64,000 bases of DNA from Parietaria judaica (Eukaryota > Streptophyta > Magnoliopsida > Rosales > Urticaceae): NCBI GenBank assembly GCA_954871525.1, contig OX940872.1, forward strand, positions 25,577,746-25,641,745, in the 5' to 3' direction. This document shows positions 1 through 11,727 of the stretch, one piece after another; positions within the stretch are counted from its first letter, which is position 1, and each line of letters begins with the position of its first letter. The position numbers and the translations under genes were made by a program. Under the pieces are notes generated by a model that was given only the letters and a program-made list of their open reading frames with translations, was not told the DNA's origin and ran no database searches.

Positions 1-137
1 ACCCGACACGGTATCGATTTCAAGTCAGCCTTTATCAACTTTAGAAAAAATATATGTTTTGTTTCTAAGAACTGCAGCAATTTTTCTTTTCTCTGCTTTC
101 TTCAAAATATCGAATAGTACGAAGTGAACGGACTCAC

Positions 138-2048
138 GTTTGCTCGAATCCGTCTGGCTGAAAAACTGGATCCCATCCAAAATCAGGAGGCCCCCTCGCC
201 GGAACGATCTTACCCTAAAAAAATTTGTTGTCACATACTGATATTAGTGACTTAACGTTATTGCTTTGGCCTTTGAGAATGAATATTGATATAAACACTG
301 GATATAGATAATACTATGGTATTTATTTCCAACATATATTGCTTTTGTTACAATGTAATAGACACTCGGTTGCAAAACCGGTTGATAAAGGAAGCTCTAA
401 GAGCAAGTTCAACGATACCGTATCGTTTCGCATGGATGATTTTAGCTTATAACCATTATAAACATTTAACGCAATCGTAAATCAAAAGGCGTCAACATGG
501 AACAGAGGTCACGGTAATGAAATCAAAGCCTTTCTTAAACTCTATAATCTTTGCGATGCATAAATCCTATGAAGAACGGATGCTACAGCCACAGAGAAAA
601 ACAATTGCAAAGTACATACCGGTGTTTTCCCCGAAAATGTTACAGGTTCGGTGTTCGGCCCGAGAGCAAAAGAAAAGACACACAGAGCATAGGCGGATTT
701 ATCCTCGTACGCCGTCAACATGCTGTTAAGACCTAAACATAAAAAGCAGCAAGATATATGAGTAACGAAAATATAAAAGGGTATACACAGAAGGATAAAA
801 TGGTAAAGATACAACCTTCATGGCCAATCTTCTCCAAGAACCACTTGCTGCGTCGAAATACCAGAACGTTAGTACGCAATGCAAAAAACCCACCAATATT
901 TTCGGTTTAGAAGCACAACATAGTCAATTGCCGATTTCATACACAACGGATGTATACACACAAGAAATTTGTGTGTAATTATGGAAAAGTTGAGCTCGTA
1001 CATTATGTGAATGCAAAACACCATAGATGAAACATAGGTAAATGCTAATACATGTTTATGCTAATACGGTTTCGACCACATATTTACCCGTAACATGCAC
1101 CGTAATAATACTTTTTTAATCCCTTGTTGTTTGTGCATACAAACCAAAGATTATAGCGAAGAACTTGAGCAAATAAGTCCCATTTCTTCAATACACCTAT
1201 AGCTATAGTCTGTCCATTACACTCCCTTCTTCCCTGCCAAATAGCTTGAAGGATAGTATCACGGTGTTCCTACTTCCAATACGCATGGCAGATTCGAAAT
1301 GGATGAAAACGCGACTGAATCGGTCCTAGTTACTCCTCGGAACAGAGTGGATGAAGGGAGCCGTATGATGTGAAAATCTCATGTACGGTTCTCTAGAGTG
1401 GCCGTAACTCGTAAGCGTGACTTATCTATCAACTTTTCCACTATCAACAAGTAAGCATTGAACACACATCAAGCTTCACCTTCAATGGTTGAAACTCACA
1501 TGTATGGACCTGCATAAGTTGCATACATTCATCAACATCATAACACCCATATATACATATATAGATATAGATATATAGAGAGAGAGATACCAGGGAGACC
1601 CTTGAGGGCATTGAAGCAGAGGCAAGTGTCCTCAACAAGAACAGGTCCATTCACCTTCCATGCATCAATTTCAGCTAATTAGCTCAACACACTCCAAACC
1701 CTAGAAAAGAGGAATATACACAGACAGAGAGAGAGCTTCGAAACCTGAATGGCAGCCAAACGAGCCTTCTCCTTCGAGATATCTTCAGGCTCGCCCTGCA
1801 ACTCCGGCACTGAAACCAAACAAAAACCGAATCGAATTCGCAATCTTCCGAATCAAAACGGAAGAGAAAACGAGATGGTCGGAGTAGGGTTTACGATCGA
1901 GCTTGAGGGACTGGAACGGAACTGAAGTGCCCAGAATGGCACGGACTTCTTCGAGCTTCTTGGCGTTGCCGGTGACGAACGTGACCGGCCGTGACAGCAG
2001 CAAGCCTCCGCCTCCGCCGCCGCCGCTGCAGCATCTCAGAGCCGCCAT
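138..2048 (-). CDS. Inosine triphosphate pyrophosphatase (ITPase), 5' part of gene, runs off window start
   Basis: ITPases hydrolyse ITP, dITP and XTP to the monophosphates and keep deaminated purines out of nucleic acids. Exons read on the minus strand: 2048-1895, 1812-1745, 1654-1591, a 10-nt microexon 1509-1500, 847-816, 732-620 and 214-138. All junctions are GT-AG and the phases fit. The product starts MAALRCC, then a run of glycines, then the family signature [18 protein letters not shown]. Further conserved blocks are [57 protein letters not shown] and [20 protein letters not shown]. The last coding block (the region around SHRxxAL) must lie beyond position 1. I chose the ATG at 2048 because homologous sequence begins soon after it. 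An in-frame upstream ATG at 2165 would add about 39 non-conserved residues. The glycine-rich N-terminus is an oddity of this copy. Family assignment is firm; exon edges are by eye. Confidence 0.9.
1250..1437 (+). other. Organellar group II intron fragment (probable plastid rps12 intron 3' end, a NUPT)
   Basis: Positions 1358-1391 form a 34-nt hairpin typical of group II intron domain V. It starts GAGCCGTATG, has a GAAA-type loop and ends TACGGTTC. It is followed by a domain VI-like stretch and the string ACTTTTCCACTATCA. From memory this resembles the 3' end of the trans-spliced plastid rps12 intron, and the likeness stops near the intron/exon boundary. The left edge is uncertain. The piece sits in the ITPase intron 848-1499, antisense to that gene, so it is a nuclear insertion of organellar DNA rather than a functional intron. 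Confidence 0.7.
1500..1509 (-). other. 10-nt microexon of the ITPase gene
   Basis: Exon 3 ends in phase 1 (…CCT G) at 1591, and the next clear exon starts at 847 with C AAG TGG. The family requires G-P-Y-I-K between them. On the minus strand, 1509-1500 reads GTCCATACAT, preceded by AG and followed by GT. It supplies exactly the ten nucleotides that complete GGT CCA TAC AT|C. Confidence 0.8.
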
Positions 2049-5000
2049 TTTCTTCGCTTCCTTGAGCTCACTGCTTCCATGGTTTTGACTTTTGATCATC
2101 ACAAGAACATGTCGTTTCTCATTAAACTTTGTCGTTTTTATCATTTGTCGTCGTTTCGGCGTCAAGTGACATCTTCTATGAATGTAAAAGTTTGAAATTG
2201 TCGTTTTCTCGTTTCTTGTCGTTTTTAATATTTTAAGGGGAGGCCAGGTTTATTATATGTAAGAGGATATTTAACGCATAAATACTTAATATAACGGTAA
2301 GTGCACCGCCGAATTCCTTTCCAGTGTCTTGTTAAAGTCTGTTACACGAGGGAACATGTACAAGTGAGATTAATCTCTAATAAAAATCAATCTATATCTT
2401 TTTTTTATTAAATTTGATTTAAATGTATAGCTGGACATATATTACCTTGGCGGGGGACGAAATCGGACCGCGACATGGTTTTGTGATCTTTTAGTATTGT
2501 TGCCACTGAGAAAAGAGATAGATAATATGTCGGGATAATTAGTATAAGATTTGGTACACTATAAATATCCCCATAAAGACACTAAAATTTAAATTAAGTA
2601 GGGGGGAGGGAACAATATTTTGGTGCAAACCTTGTGTTTTTTTTCTTTCTCGATTTTGACAAACTAGATACGTGTATCGAGAATTTTGTGAGAATTGGTT
2701 TTAGTTTGTTACTAGTAACGGGTACCCGGACCGCAGAAAAAAAAAACACTAAATACATCATTTTTTAATTGATTATTAGTAAAAAATCAGTAATTTTAGC
2801 GGGTAAACGAGACCCGGTTTTCAAACTCAAACCGGTATATATCGAATTCTGATTTTTCTTCTTCAAAAAAAATATATTTTTAAGTTAGAAACCGGTAACC
2901 GTGATAAATTATTACCATAAAGTTAGCCAAAAAAAATTAGAGAACATCTTTATGGATTTTTACCTCTCATCATTGTTAAATTATATTTCCATCTTGTATA
3001 ATAATTTGATCAAATAAATACACTATTAGACCAGCTGAATATGAATATATACCAAGCCCATGAACACAAAATTGACAAAGCCCAATACAACTCAAAACTA
3101 CATACTTATCTCGGCTTTCAACATGATAAGCGTTGACATTTTGCTTGTTATATTTTGTATCAGAGTTAAACATGTTTAATGTCGAATGGTATTTTATGCA
3201 CGCAATTTAGACTCGATCTATGTCTTAATTGCTATATTTAATTGCCGATTTAAGCTCAATGTATACTATATAATTTAATATAACATCGAAGTGAAGCATG
3301 TATTTATATACGTGGAATACTTTTCTTAATTGCTTTTTGGTTATGTTCTTTGTCCAACTATATTAAAATAAATAAAAAATATGTAAAAATTATAGTTTCC
3401 CAATTATTATTAGATTCTTCTCGGCGTAAACTTTCCAACAGTGTATATTATGAGTTCATTCGAGGTTCGTAGAACAAAATAAAATAATAAATATATATTG
3501 AAATAATTATACTATAAGAGATAGAAAAAAAACATGTAAAATAAATTAGAAAATACTTTTTTATGTGTTTTACGTTTCTATGTAAATTTCAAAATAATGA
3601 TAAAAAAATGATTCTAAATTATTTTTTAAATAAATAATCAAACATTATGGGCCATTTAATTGATTTTTTAATGGTATAGTGCATTTATTCAGACAAGACC
3701 TCATCACGTACCAATAATTTTACGTATTTATACGATATATATGCCGAATTTTATTATTGGATATATCATATATGTAGTGTATTTATGGTGGACGTGTGTA
3801 ATATGTATTGCTTTAAATACACATGATTCTAGTCATGATAGTCGTTTTCAATGTTTTTTTTTTTTTTTTAAATATATAAATTAAAACAAAGTGCATGATT
3901 CAAGGGAGACTTTGACAAGTTGTAAAGATTGCATGGTATTTTCAACATTTAATGTTCGTTTGATTGGTATTGCACTATAATTCTTATATTTTGACTCAAA
4001 TAATCAAATCAATACGAAATTATTGATCTACTTTGGTCTATGTTAAGTTTAATTTGGTCACTAGTTGGTGTTCCACTTTCTTTATTTCATGCATTATTTT
4101 TCACCTGTTTATTTCCATTAAATAAATATAAATAAATAGCATGATAGAGACGACAAAAGCACTTTATTATATGTTTACAACACTCTTATTAGATGCATTC
4201 AATTATCATTTATCAACCAAACAATTGGAAATTGCCATGCACAAGCTTCCTCAATAAGAAACTCTTAAAATAAATAAATAAATAAATAAATAAACATTCG
4301 TCGAATGCAGTGGTATAGGCTAAACTATAGACTATTAAAGGTTTGAGAACAATACCAAAATTTGTAAAGGTGTTCGTCTGCGACGGGCACGTCTAACTCA
4401 AAAAAACGAAGGCGCGGCTAACTTACGCCCATCCAAACCCGGTCTATGGGTACAACGAGGGGAAATCGTCCCCGTCCCTTCTCCTAAAGTTCAAAAAAAT
4501 TCAAATTTTTATCTTGAGTTTAATTGTTAATTTTTAAAATTTATCCTCTAAAGTATATGCTCCAACAAAAACGTTCTCAATTGTAATAATTTGTCTCTTT
4601 ACCATTTATAACAAGATTCTTATATCGTATTAATCCGTAATTTTTCGGGAACCATTCATCGAGGCTTGCGGTTCTATTAATTTTTTTTTTGGACGAATGT
4701 CAATTGACTCAACCATAAAATAGAAATTGTAAATCTAAACTTTTTCGACAAAAAAGTTCAATGATACACTATATCTTAATAAATAAAAAAGATACAAATA
4801 ATTTAATTTTTCTTTTAAAATATTAAAAATTATTGAACCGAATCTGCCATTTATTCGATATTTCATTTATCAAATAAAATTAAAAAATTCGGGCGAGATT
4901 GTCGATGTGGGGGAGAAGGCCGGCACATGCCATTCGGGATTCGGATGTGGCCACCCGCACCCACAACGACATGGGTCGCGGCACAAGCCGGGCCATATGA

Positions 5001-6720
5001 ATATCTATAAGCCATAAAATGAGATAGTGGATAAGTTAGAGGAGTGAGCAAAAAAGGCAGTAGTACTACAAGTTTGAAGTGGTGACAAAGCAAGAAACGT
5101 GTATAGATTCCAACTTGCGAGCTTTCCCATGTCACGACCCTGAATTTTGGGGCAGTTTTGCAGCTGCGCCGATTACTTTTATATATTATTTATTTATTTA
5201 TTTAATAAACCATAAAAAGGTCCTTCAAAAAACAATTATATTCTTCCTTACCTTATATGGGAATACTAAAACAATTAGGATAAAAAGTACTGCCTCATTA
5301 AATTAATATGTTTAAATTCTGAAAGAGGGTTTGGTTTGTTGAAAGGCAAAACATTTAATTTAATTTATTAAAAAGATTCCTAATGTCCACGTGATATGGC
5401 CTCAAAATCAGGGATGTGCCCTTTGTTTTTTTGTTGCCACTCAAACTCATTTGTCTTTCCAAAAAATGTAATAAAATTTATTTTCTTAGTCTATAGTTTG
5501 TGTCACATATATTGGTGCTTATTTTGGAATTTTTCTCTATCTATTTTCATTGCCTTTTTCCTTTTCCATCTTTTGATGATTGTGTGGAATGCCAAGATTT
5601 GATTCACTAGTTAAAGCCAAGCCACATATACTACATGATTGTCACCCTTTTGCTTACTATTATTACCATCGTACTAATGTAATTCCTTGAAAACGACACA
5701 ATTTGAAGGGTTTCTTTTTTTGACTTGTCAAAGAATACCTTGTAGGGGAAGAAAATAATTTGTAATTTCATAGTCATATACTCATATACAGTGCTCTCCA
5801 ACTTGTAGTGGGCCCGCGAAACACCTCGGTGCGGGTTGGGCTGCTTGTGCCCGTGCTTAAATAGTGAATATAATATTCGGAGGTTGATTTTTAAACCCGT
5901 AAACATATTGCATTCGGATGCTGGATTCAAAATTCGTATCATAATTCAAAATCAGATTTTAAATCCGGTTACTCGAATCCATATAAAATCCATATGCAAG
6001 TTTTTTGTTTCAATTTTTTAAACACCGGGTACACTTAAATTGATTTAGAATCTGAATTTTCAGAGAAAATAGTCATTTTTAACTTTACTTGTTATTTTAA
6101 ATGTTTACTTCCTACATAAACCTTAAACAGTTATAATTTTATTTACTTTCATTATTTCTTTTACCGGGATGCTAGGATTTAAAGATTTTTAATTTGCTTA
6201 CTCTTTACATTTGAGTTTCCGACTACCCTGATTTTTTAGTAACTAAATTTTAAAACTCATATTTTAATTTTTCCGAAACTCGGATTTCAAATTCAGGTTC
6301 TAAATATAAAAAACTCATATGTATCTCTTTAAGTTATAAAATTATAACTTATAAGATTTAAAGACTAAAATAAGTCAACTTTATTTCCCTATTAGCATTT
6401 TTTATTATTGTTTCATTTCTTCCTCCACCTTCAAGTTAGGTATCGAACTTTTTTTTTAAGTTGATTAAAATTTAAACCAACTTGGGGTTAGCAAAATGAA
6501 GCTCATTCTTTTCTATATATTATTTTGTTATTGTTTATTGTTCTTTATATTTATACATTTTGGTGCTAAAATGTGTTTTGATCAAGGGTTTGACAATCCC
6601 AAAATTAGACACATATGTTTCGATTCTTGAGAATTGAGATCCATTACATATAGGATCAAACAACGATTTCGATTTGACATTAAATGTGATAAATTGTGCT
6701 TATTAGGAGCCAAATTTGTT

Positions 6721-6758
<38 letters not shown>

Positions 6759-7800
6759 CTAACATATATACACACACAAATAGGACCTAGGGTCTTACAC
6801 CAAGGTGACGACCCAAATACTTTGAAGGTATTATTAAGATTTTGGTCTAAAATTTCAAATACATAACAAAATTAAGTATGATAAAATAAGTAATAATATA
6901 AAAACTATAGTGATTTGATATTAATATGCGAACTATATATTTCTCTTTTTGAAATCTCTGCACTATAATTCGTTCGGAGTACTTCGCTGTTACAACTCTC
7001 GTTATCGCTTTCTCGTATACTAAATGCATTACGATGTCGATTACAAGTTAGATACTCGATTTTTAAAGATGTACCAATAGTAATACCTAAATAATAGATT
7101 TACGAATGTTCTTCACCGGGTTCTCAAAGTCGGTTCGGGTGATTTAAATTCAATACTTGATATGTCTCTCTTCCTACTCAATAGACATAAATATAGGTCC
7201 AATCAGTAAAAGAGTGTCACTTAAATTTAACGTTGTTGGTGATTATCACATGACCTTAATATGATTCGTTTCCTATATTATTTCTTAATTGATATATCAA
7301 GTATCAAATATCTAGTATTATATAAATTAAATCCACTCCAAACTACAAAAAAATAAAATAATAATAATAATAAATTACTGTTGAGCTTATTAATTATACG
7401 CCAATGCATTGGAAAATTAACCATAAACAAATTAACAAAATAAGACAGTGGATATAATAAAATTAATTTATAAAGATATAATAGACCTGGGCACGTCACG
7501 TGCATGAACTATACCATACTATAACAGAAAATAAAATATAAATGTCAATTGTCACGCCTAAGTTGGCAGGCACGTGACTTAGGCTTCAACGCAAGCTTGC
7601 GGTATTAGTAATTTATTTTCATATATATTTGATATTCCTTTGCATTTTTTATATGGTATTTATTTATTATGACATGCAACACAGTGTCAGATTGTGTAGC
7701 GAAATCTCTTATCACAAATTATAATAATTAATAAACATAATGTATATATATGGTATATCAATTTCTGAACAGTTGACAAATTTTCACTTGACTATGGTCA
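2049..7800. other. AT-rich intergenic DNA
   Basis: No gene recognised. The stretch holds homopolymer tracts, (AAAT)n near 4270-4300, an (AT)n run at about 6726-6754 and a GC-richer patch at 4880-5170 whose short ORFs resemble nothing I know. ORFs here are 60-100 codons, show no domain and are probably chance. Confidence 0.5.
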
Positions 7801-7807
7801 CGTATAT

Positions 7808-7990
7808 GCAATGTTTTAAATATCGCTTGTCGATGTCGTTTCGCACTTTTCATTTTACGGATATATCGCTTGTCGATTGGTATCTCATAGGTAAATGGAT
7901 GGATATGCCGATGGATATATCGTTTCGAATATCTTCGAAAAAAGATTTTCGATGGGCATGCCGATGGATATTCGAGAAATTTAATACCTT
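7808..7990 (+). repeat. Fragment of dispersed CCAAGG-type repeat family
   Basis: This copy carries the family's shared blocks: TTTTAAATATCGCTTGTCG, then CGTTTCGCACTTTTCATTTTACGGATATATCG, quoted in part, then a run of short motifs around GATATGCCGATGG. The same blocks recur at 9000-9185, 9394-9535, 49041-49818 and, inverted, 55648-55818. It is nearly the mirror of the 55.7 kb copy over its whole length. Confidence 0.65.
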
Positions 7991-8999
7991 GCATATATGT
8001 GATATAGATATGTGGGTTAAGATATAAATTAAACTACTAATCTGCATTTTGATTTGAGATTTTGTAGGATATCACATCGATGGACAGTTGAAAGTTGAAA
8101 CTTGGAAGATCATAAATTGTAGTTGATTAAAAAGATATTTATTAATTTTGGAGGACTTCTTAGAAAGATAATCGACTGATAGTTGAAGGCGTGAAAGAAT
8201 GAAAAGTGGCACCGTCGAAGAAACTTGATGCTATAGTTGTGTGTTAAAAAAATTATGATTTATATTCTTATCTTTTTAGTGGCACAAATTCTCAATGTTG
8301 TAATGTTATTTGGCAAAACTAATTAAGTTTTTTCATTAATTTTCTACAATAAAGTTTAAAGTTGAAATGTATGGTTCTGGTCAGGTTTCTGCCATTTTAA
8401 ACTAAGTTTCGCCCATTTGACCGTGTGGCGACAAGATTGGCCTACAACGCTTTAGATTTTTCTTAGTAGAATACGTTTCTACTAGTATACGAGAACTTAG
8501 TGTTTATTATTATTTTTTCGACTTTTTATAGTTAACATGGTTGAAACAAAAAGAAAAAAAAACGTGGATAAATCAAATGTCCGCCACATGAAACTTCACA
8601 ATAGCGCGACTAGGTGAAAAATGTTTATTATTGTTGCCAAAAGATTACATTATTAAAAATTTGTACCACGATAGAGAATATAAGACATGTCTTTTATAAG
8701 TATTTTTTACGCAATTTTTTTAGTTAACTCTTACAACTGTAATTTTAAAGTCGCATGCTATTGACTTTTGGAGCATTGGGTTCTATCTATGATTAGGTGG
8801 TCTTCATTTAATTGGTTTGAATTTGACTAGTCTTGCTTAATTTAATCTCAATATTTGAGTGTGAATCAAACATATTATATATTTTTCCTCAAATCAAGTA
8901 AAGACACAAGGTTTTAATTTTTTTGATTAAACAACGAGGTCTTCGTGGAATTAATCTTCACAGCTGTAAGACAAAAATATGTAACCTATATAGTTGTTA
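7991..8999. other. AT-rich intergenic DNA
   Basis: No gene, RNA or clear repeat structure seen. Confidence 0.4.
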
Positions 9000-9185
9000 C
9001 CAAGGTTCTAAATATCGATATATTTTTTCGCACTCTCCAATTTACGGATATATTGCTTGCCGACGAGCATGTTGATGGATAAATTCGAAGAAAAAGATAT
9101 ACCTTTTGCCTAGAATATCGCATAATTTTGCGGATATATCGCATGCCGGTCAAAATATCGACGGATATTTCCGAAAATAATTTTA
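9000..9185 (+). repeat. Dispersed CCAAGG-type repeat, terminal copy
   Basis: Begins CCAAGGTTCTAAATATCG, matching the terminus of the complete-looking element at 49041. It then has TTTACGGATATATTGCTTGCCGACG-like blocks, diverging toward the right. No matching right end was found nearby. Confidence 0.6.
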
Positions 9186-9393
9186 GTATTTTAATCATAT
9201 TTTTATATAGTTTCTAAATTACCAATTTAATAAATATGATACATAGTTATAGCTTATAAAACACTAATAAATCATAAAATAACACAAACATATAACATAA
9301 AAATCATACCTCGTAACATAATGTTGACATAACATAAAATAAGCTAGGCATTATAATAAAGTCAAGAGTACAAACATAAATACGAAGAACGAT

Positions 9394-9535
9394 TTTCAAT
9401 ACCGATATCGATGTCGTTTCACACTCTCTATTTTACGGATATATCGACGCTTGCTGACAGATAAATGAAAATAAATGGATATATCGATTTTCAATGAATA
9501 TTATATCGCACTTCTCACGAATAGTTCCACATCAA
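9394..9535 (+). repeat. Dispersed CCAAGG-type repeat, degenerate fragment
   Basis: Contains the family blocks CGATGTCGTTTCACACTC and TTTTACGGATATATCG in the same order as the other copies, but lacks the CCAAGG end. Confidence 0.55.
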
Positions 9536-9968
9536 TAGTTAAAAAAAATAAAAAATAAATCCCTTAACAAATACATAGTTAGAAGGAAAAACAAAATCTC
9601 TGAAATATATTTTATTTATGGATAAATGAGGCAAATGCCCATTTGTGGCTCAAGGTTTAAAAAAAATGCCCATTTCTAATTATGGAAATCATAACTACCA
9701 ACAAATTGAAATATGGACTAAATTTCCCTTCTAATTTTTAAACCACATTTAATTATAATTCCTTTTTTAAATTAAAATAAAAAATATTTTTTTCCTCAAA
9801 TGTAGCAAATTGAATAAATTAATTAAAAACAAATCTCCCTTATTAATTAGAATTATTTTTTATTAGCTCTAACAAATTACTTTTAATATTCCCTATTTTA
9901 ACGATTAAAATCTAAATTTTATTTTCCTATTAATATATATTTATTTCGAATTTTTATTTATGAAACTT

Positions 9969-10195
9969 GATTTTTGTTTGCTTAATTTTATGTAAATTTG
10001 TTTACGAAGCTTGGTTTTCGTTATGCCTCATTATGTGTAAATCTGTTTACAAAACTTGGTTTTCCTTCTGCCTCATTTTATGTAAATCTTTTTACAAAAC
10101 TTGGTTTTCGTTTCTCCTCATTTTATGTAAATCTATTTACGAAATTTGGTTTTCGTTTTGCCTCATTTTATATAAATCTGTTTACAAATCTGTTG
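9969..10195 (+). repeat. 45-bp tandem repeat, about 4.5 copies
   Basis: Units carry TGTAAATCTGTTTACAAAAC, then TTGGTTTTCGTT, then a CCTCATTTTA-like block. The repeat is exactly 15 codons long, so it gives a repetitive ORF (CKxxYxxWFSxxLIL) with no similarity to a real protein. Each unit holds a small GTAAA…TTTAC palindrome. Confidence 0.8.
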
Positions 10196-10617
10196 ACAAG
10201 ATTTTAAAATTTCATATACATATCCATAAATGCAAATTTGTGTCAAATAACTCCAAAAAAGTGTAAAAACATTTACAAAAAGCGTGTAAATCCAGTTACA
10301 AAAATATTGCCCCTCTAAGAGAAATTATCATTTCAAAATATCGTAAAATCATTTACAAAAATCAAATATATTACCTTAAAATTGTAAACATATATACAGA
10401 AAACTGTAAATAAACTTACAGTTACGATTGCGTGGAAAGGATCATCGCGCCGCGACGGAGAGCGATGGAGGAAGGATGCGCGACGGAGGGCGACCGCGAC
10501 GGAGGAAGGAGGCGCGATGGAGGGCGACCACGACAGAGGCCACGACCGCCGAAGCCACGCACGTAGTTGCCGCGCTCTCGGCCCGAATCCGGCGATGGTG
10601 GTCAATCCGACGTGAGA

Positions 10618-10708
<91 letters not shown>
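10618..10708. repeat. (GA)n microsatellite
   Basis: About 45 uninterrupted AG dinucleotides following a GC-rich segment inside the long-TIR element. Confidence 0.97.
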
Positions 10709-10709
<1 letters not shown>

Positions 10710-11140
10710 TTTAATTTTTGGGTCAAAATAACAAAATTAAATGATAACCTAATTAATGGGGAAAGTTTTCAACCAAAAACTAAGGATAATTTATTTAATT
10801 TCGAAAATAAATATATAATAAATAATTAATACGAAAATAAATAAATATAATTAAGATTAGGGTTAATATGGTCAAATATATTTTTAAAATAGGTATAAAT
10901 GAATTGTTTGAAACTATGGGCAATTCCCTTAAACCTTAAGTGATTTTTAGGCATTTCATGAGTTTTTCTTTTATTTATTTATTATAGTTCTTAATCAAGC
11001 AATTGAGAATGGCTTCATAGCGGCATAGCCTATAAACTAAAGTCAAGGTTGTGTATACAAATACGTACATATCTCCCACCTCTACAAAAAAAAATATACA
11101 GACTTAGTCTATAATTTGACATTTAGAATCGAACTTTGAG

Positions 11141-11715
11141 AAACCAAGTTTGTTTGGCCCAGTGGTAAACCCACGACAATATGACTCTTCTATGAGGTCT
11201 TGGGTTCAATCCCTTGAGACGCATAAATTGCGTAATATATGTAATCTTGGTCGATAGTTCCTGCGGCCAATAGTGCCGGTTGTTCTTACCGTGACAAATA
11301 TCTTGTAATATGAGTACACCGGGCCGTCCCTGAGTTTGTCGGGGCCCTAGGCGAAGACTGATTTTGGGGCCCCTATTGTAAAAATAAGTATCAATACAAA
11401 GAGTATATAAATATTTGAAGAATACATTACTCATTTAAATATGACACGATTTTTTAAAATATGGACACAATTTATTTATTTTTTCCTTCCATATGGGGCT
11501 CCCAATTTACAAATTTTGGGGCCCTAATTTACTAATACATTGTAGGCGGCCGCTTATACCATGTATACCCCCAGGAACGGCCCTGTGAGTACATGTAATC
11601 TTGGTCGATAGTGCATGCGGCTAATAATGCCGGTTGTTCTTACCGTGACAAATATTTTACGATGTGAGTACATGTAATCTTGACTAATAGTGCCACCTAA
11701 TTTAAAAAAAAAAAT
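11141..11715 (+). mobile_element. tRNA-derived SINE, interrupted by a hAT MITE
   Basis: An RNA polymerase III box A-like TGGCCCAGTGG lies at 11155-11165 and a box B-like GGTTCAATCCC at 11203-11213. The element ends in an A-rich tail near 11702-11714. It is flanked by a 12-bp target duplication, TCGAACTTTGAG, at 11129-11140 and 11716-11727. Downstream of the tRNA head is an approximately 80-bp module beginning TGTAATCTTGGTCGATAGT. It is present before the MITE (about 11240-11318), after it (11594-11672) and as a partial third copy. Without the MITE and its duplicated target the SINE is about 300 bp. Confidence 0.8.
11319..11585. mobile_element. hAT MITE nested in the SINE
   Basis: The ends are CCGGGCCGTCCCTG and, reverse-complemented, CAGGGCCGTTCCTG. 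They are flanked by a perfect 8-bp target duplication, TGAGTACA, at 11311-11318 and 11586-11593. The element is 267 bp with no coding capacity. The 8-bp duplication and the CAGGG-type end are hAT hallmarks. Confidence 0.85.
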
Positions 11716-11727
11716 TCGAACTTTGAG

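Larger units (their letters stand above)
9619..10968. mobile_element. Long-TIR non-autonomous (Mutator-like) element
   Basis: The two ends are imperfect inverted repeats. The left has AAATGCCC, then CTCAAGGTTTAA, then TGCCCA. The reverse complement of the right has AAATGCC, then CTTAAGGTTTAA, then TGCCCAT in the same order and spacing. The flanks both carry TTTTATTTAT-like sequence, compatible with a 9-10 bp target duplication, but low complexity makes this weak. Inside are a 45-bp tandem repeat, a GC-rich block (10425-10615) and a (GA)n tract. No transposase ORF is present. Confidence 0.55.

Noticed and set aside
1785..2165. Longer ITPase start at the upstream in-frame ATG (2165)
   Set aside because: The added 39 residues are not family-like and the conserved protein starts shortly after the ATG at 2048.
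5079..5602. Two ORFs of 75 and 68 codons
   Set aside because: Low-complexity, AT-driven composition, no domain, no splice partners recognised.
7740..8047. Overlapping ORFs on both strands of 65-95 codons
   Set aside because: They lie in the dispersed CCAAGG-type repeat; the same blocks at 55.7 kb give similar accidental ORFs.
9967..10266. 99-codon ORF with cysteine and tryptophan periodicity
   Set aside because: It is a translation of a 45-bp tandem repeat whose unit length happens to be a multiple of three.
10428..10829. 133-codon Arg/Glu-rich ORF and its antisense Ser/Leu ORF
   Set aside because: Mostly translation of the (GA)n microsatellite.
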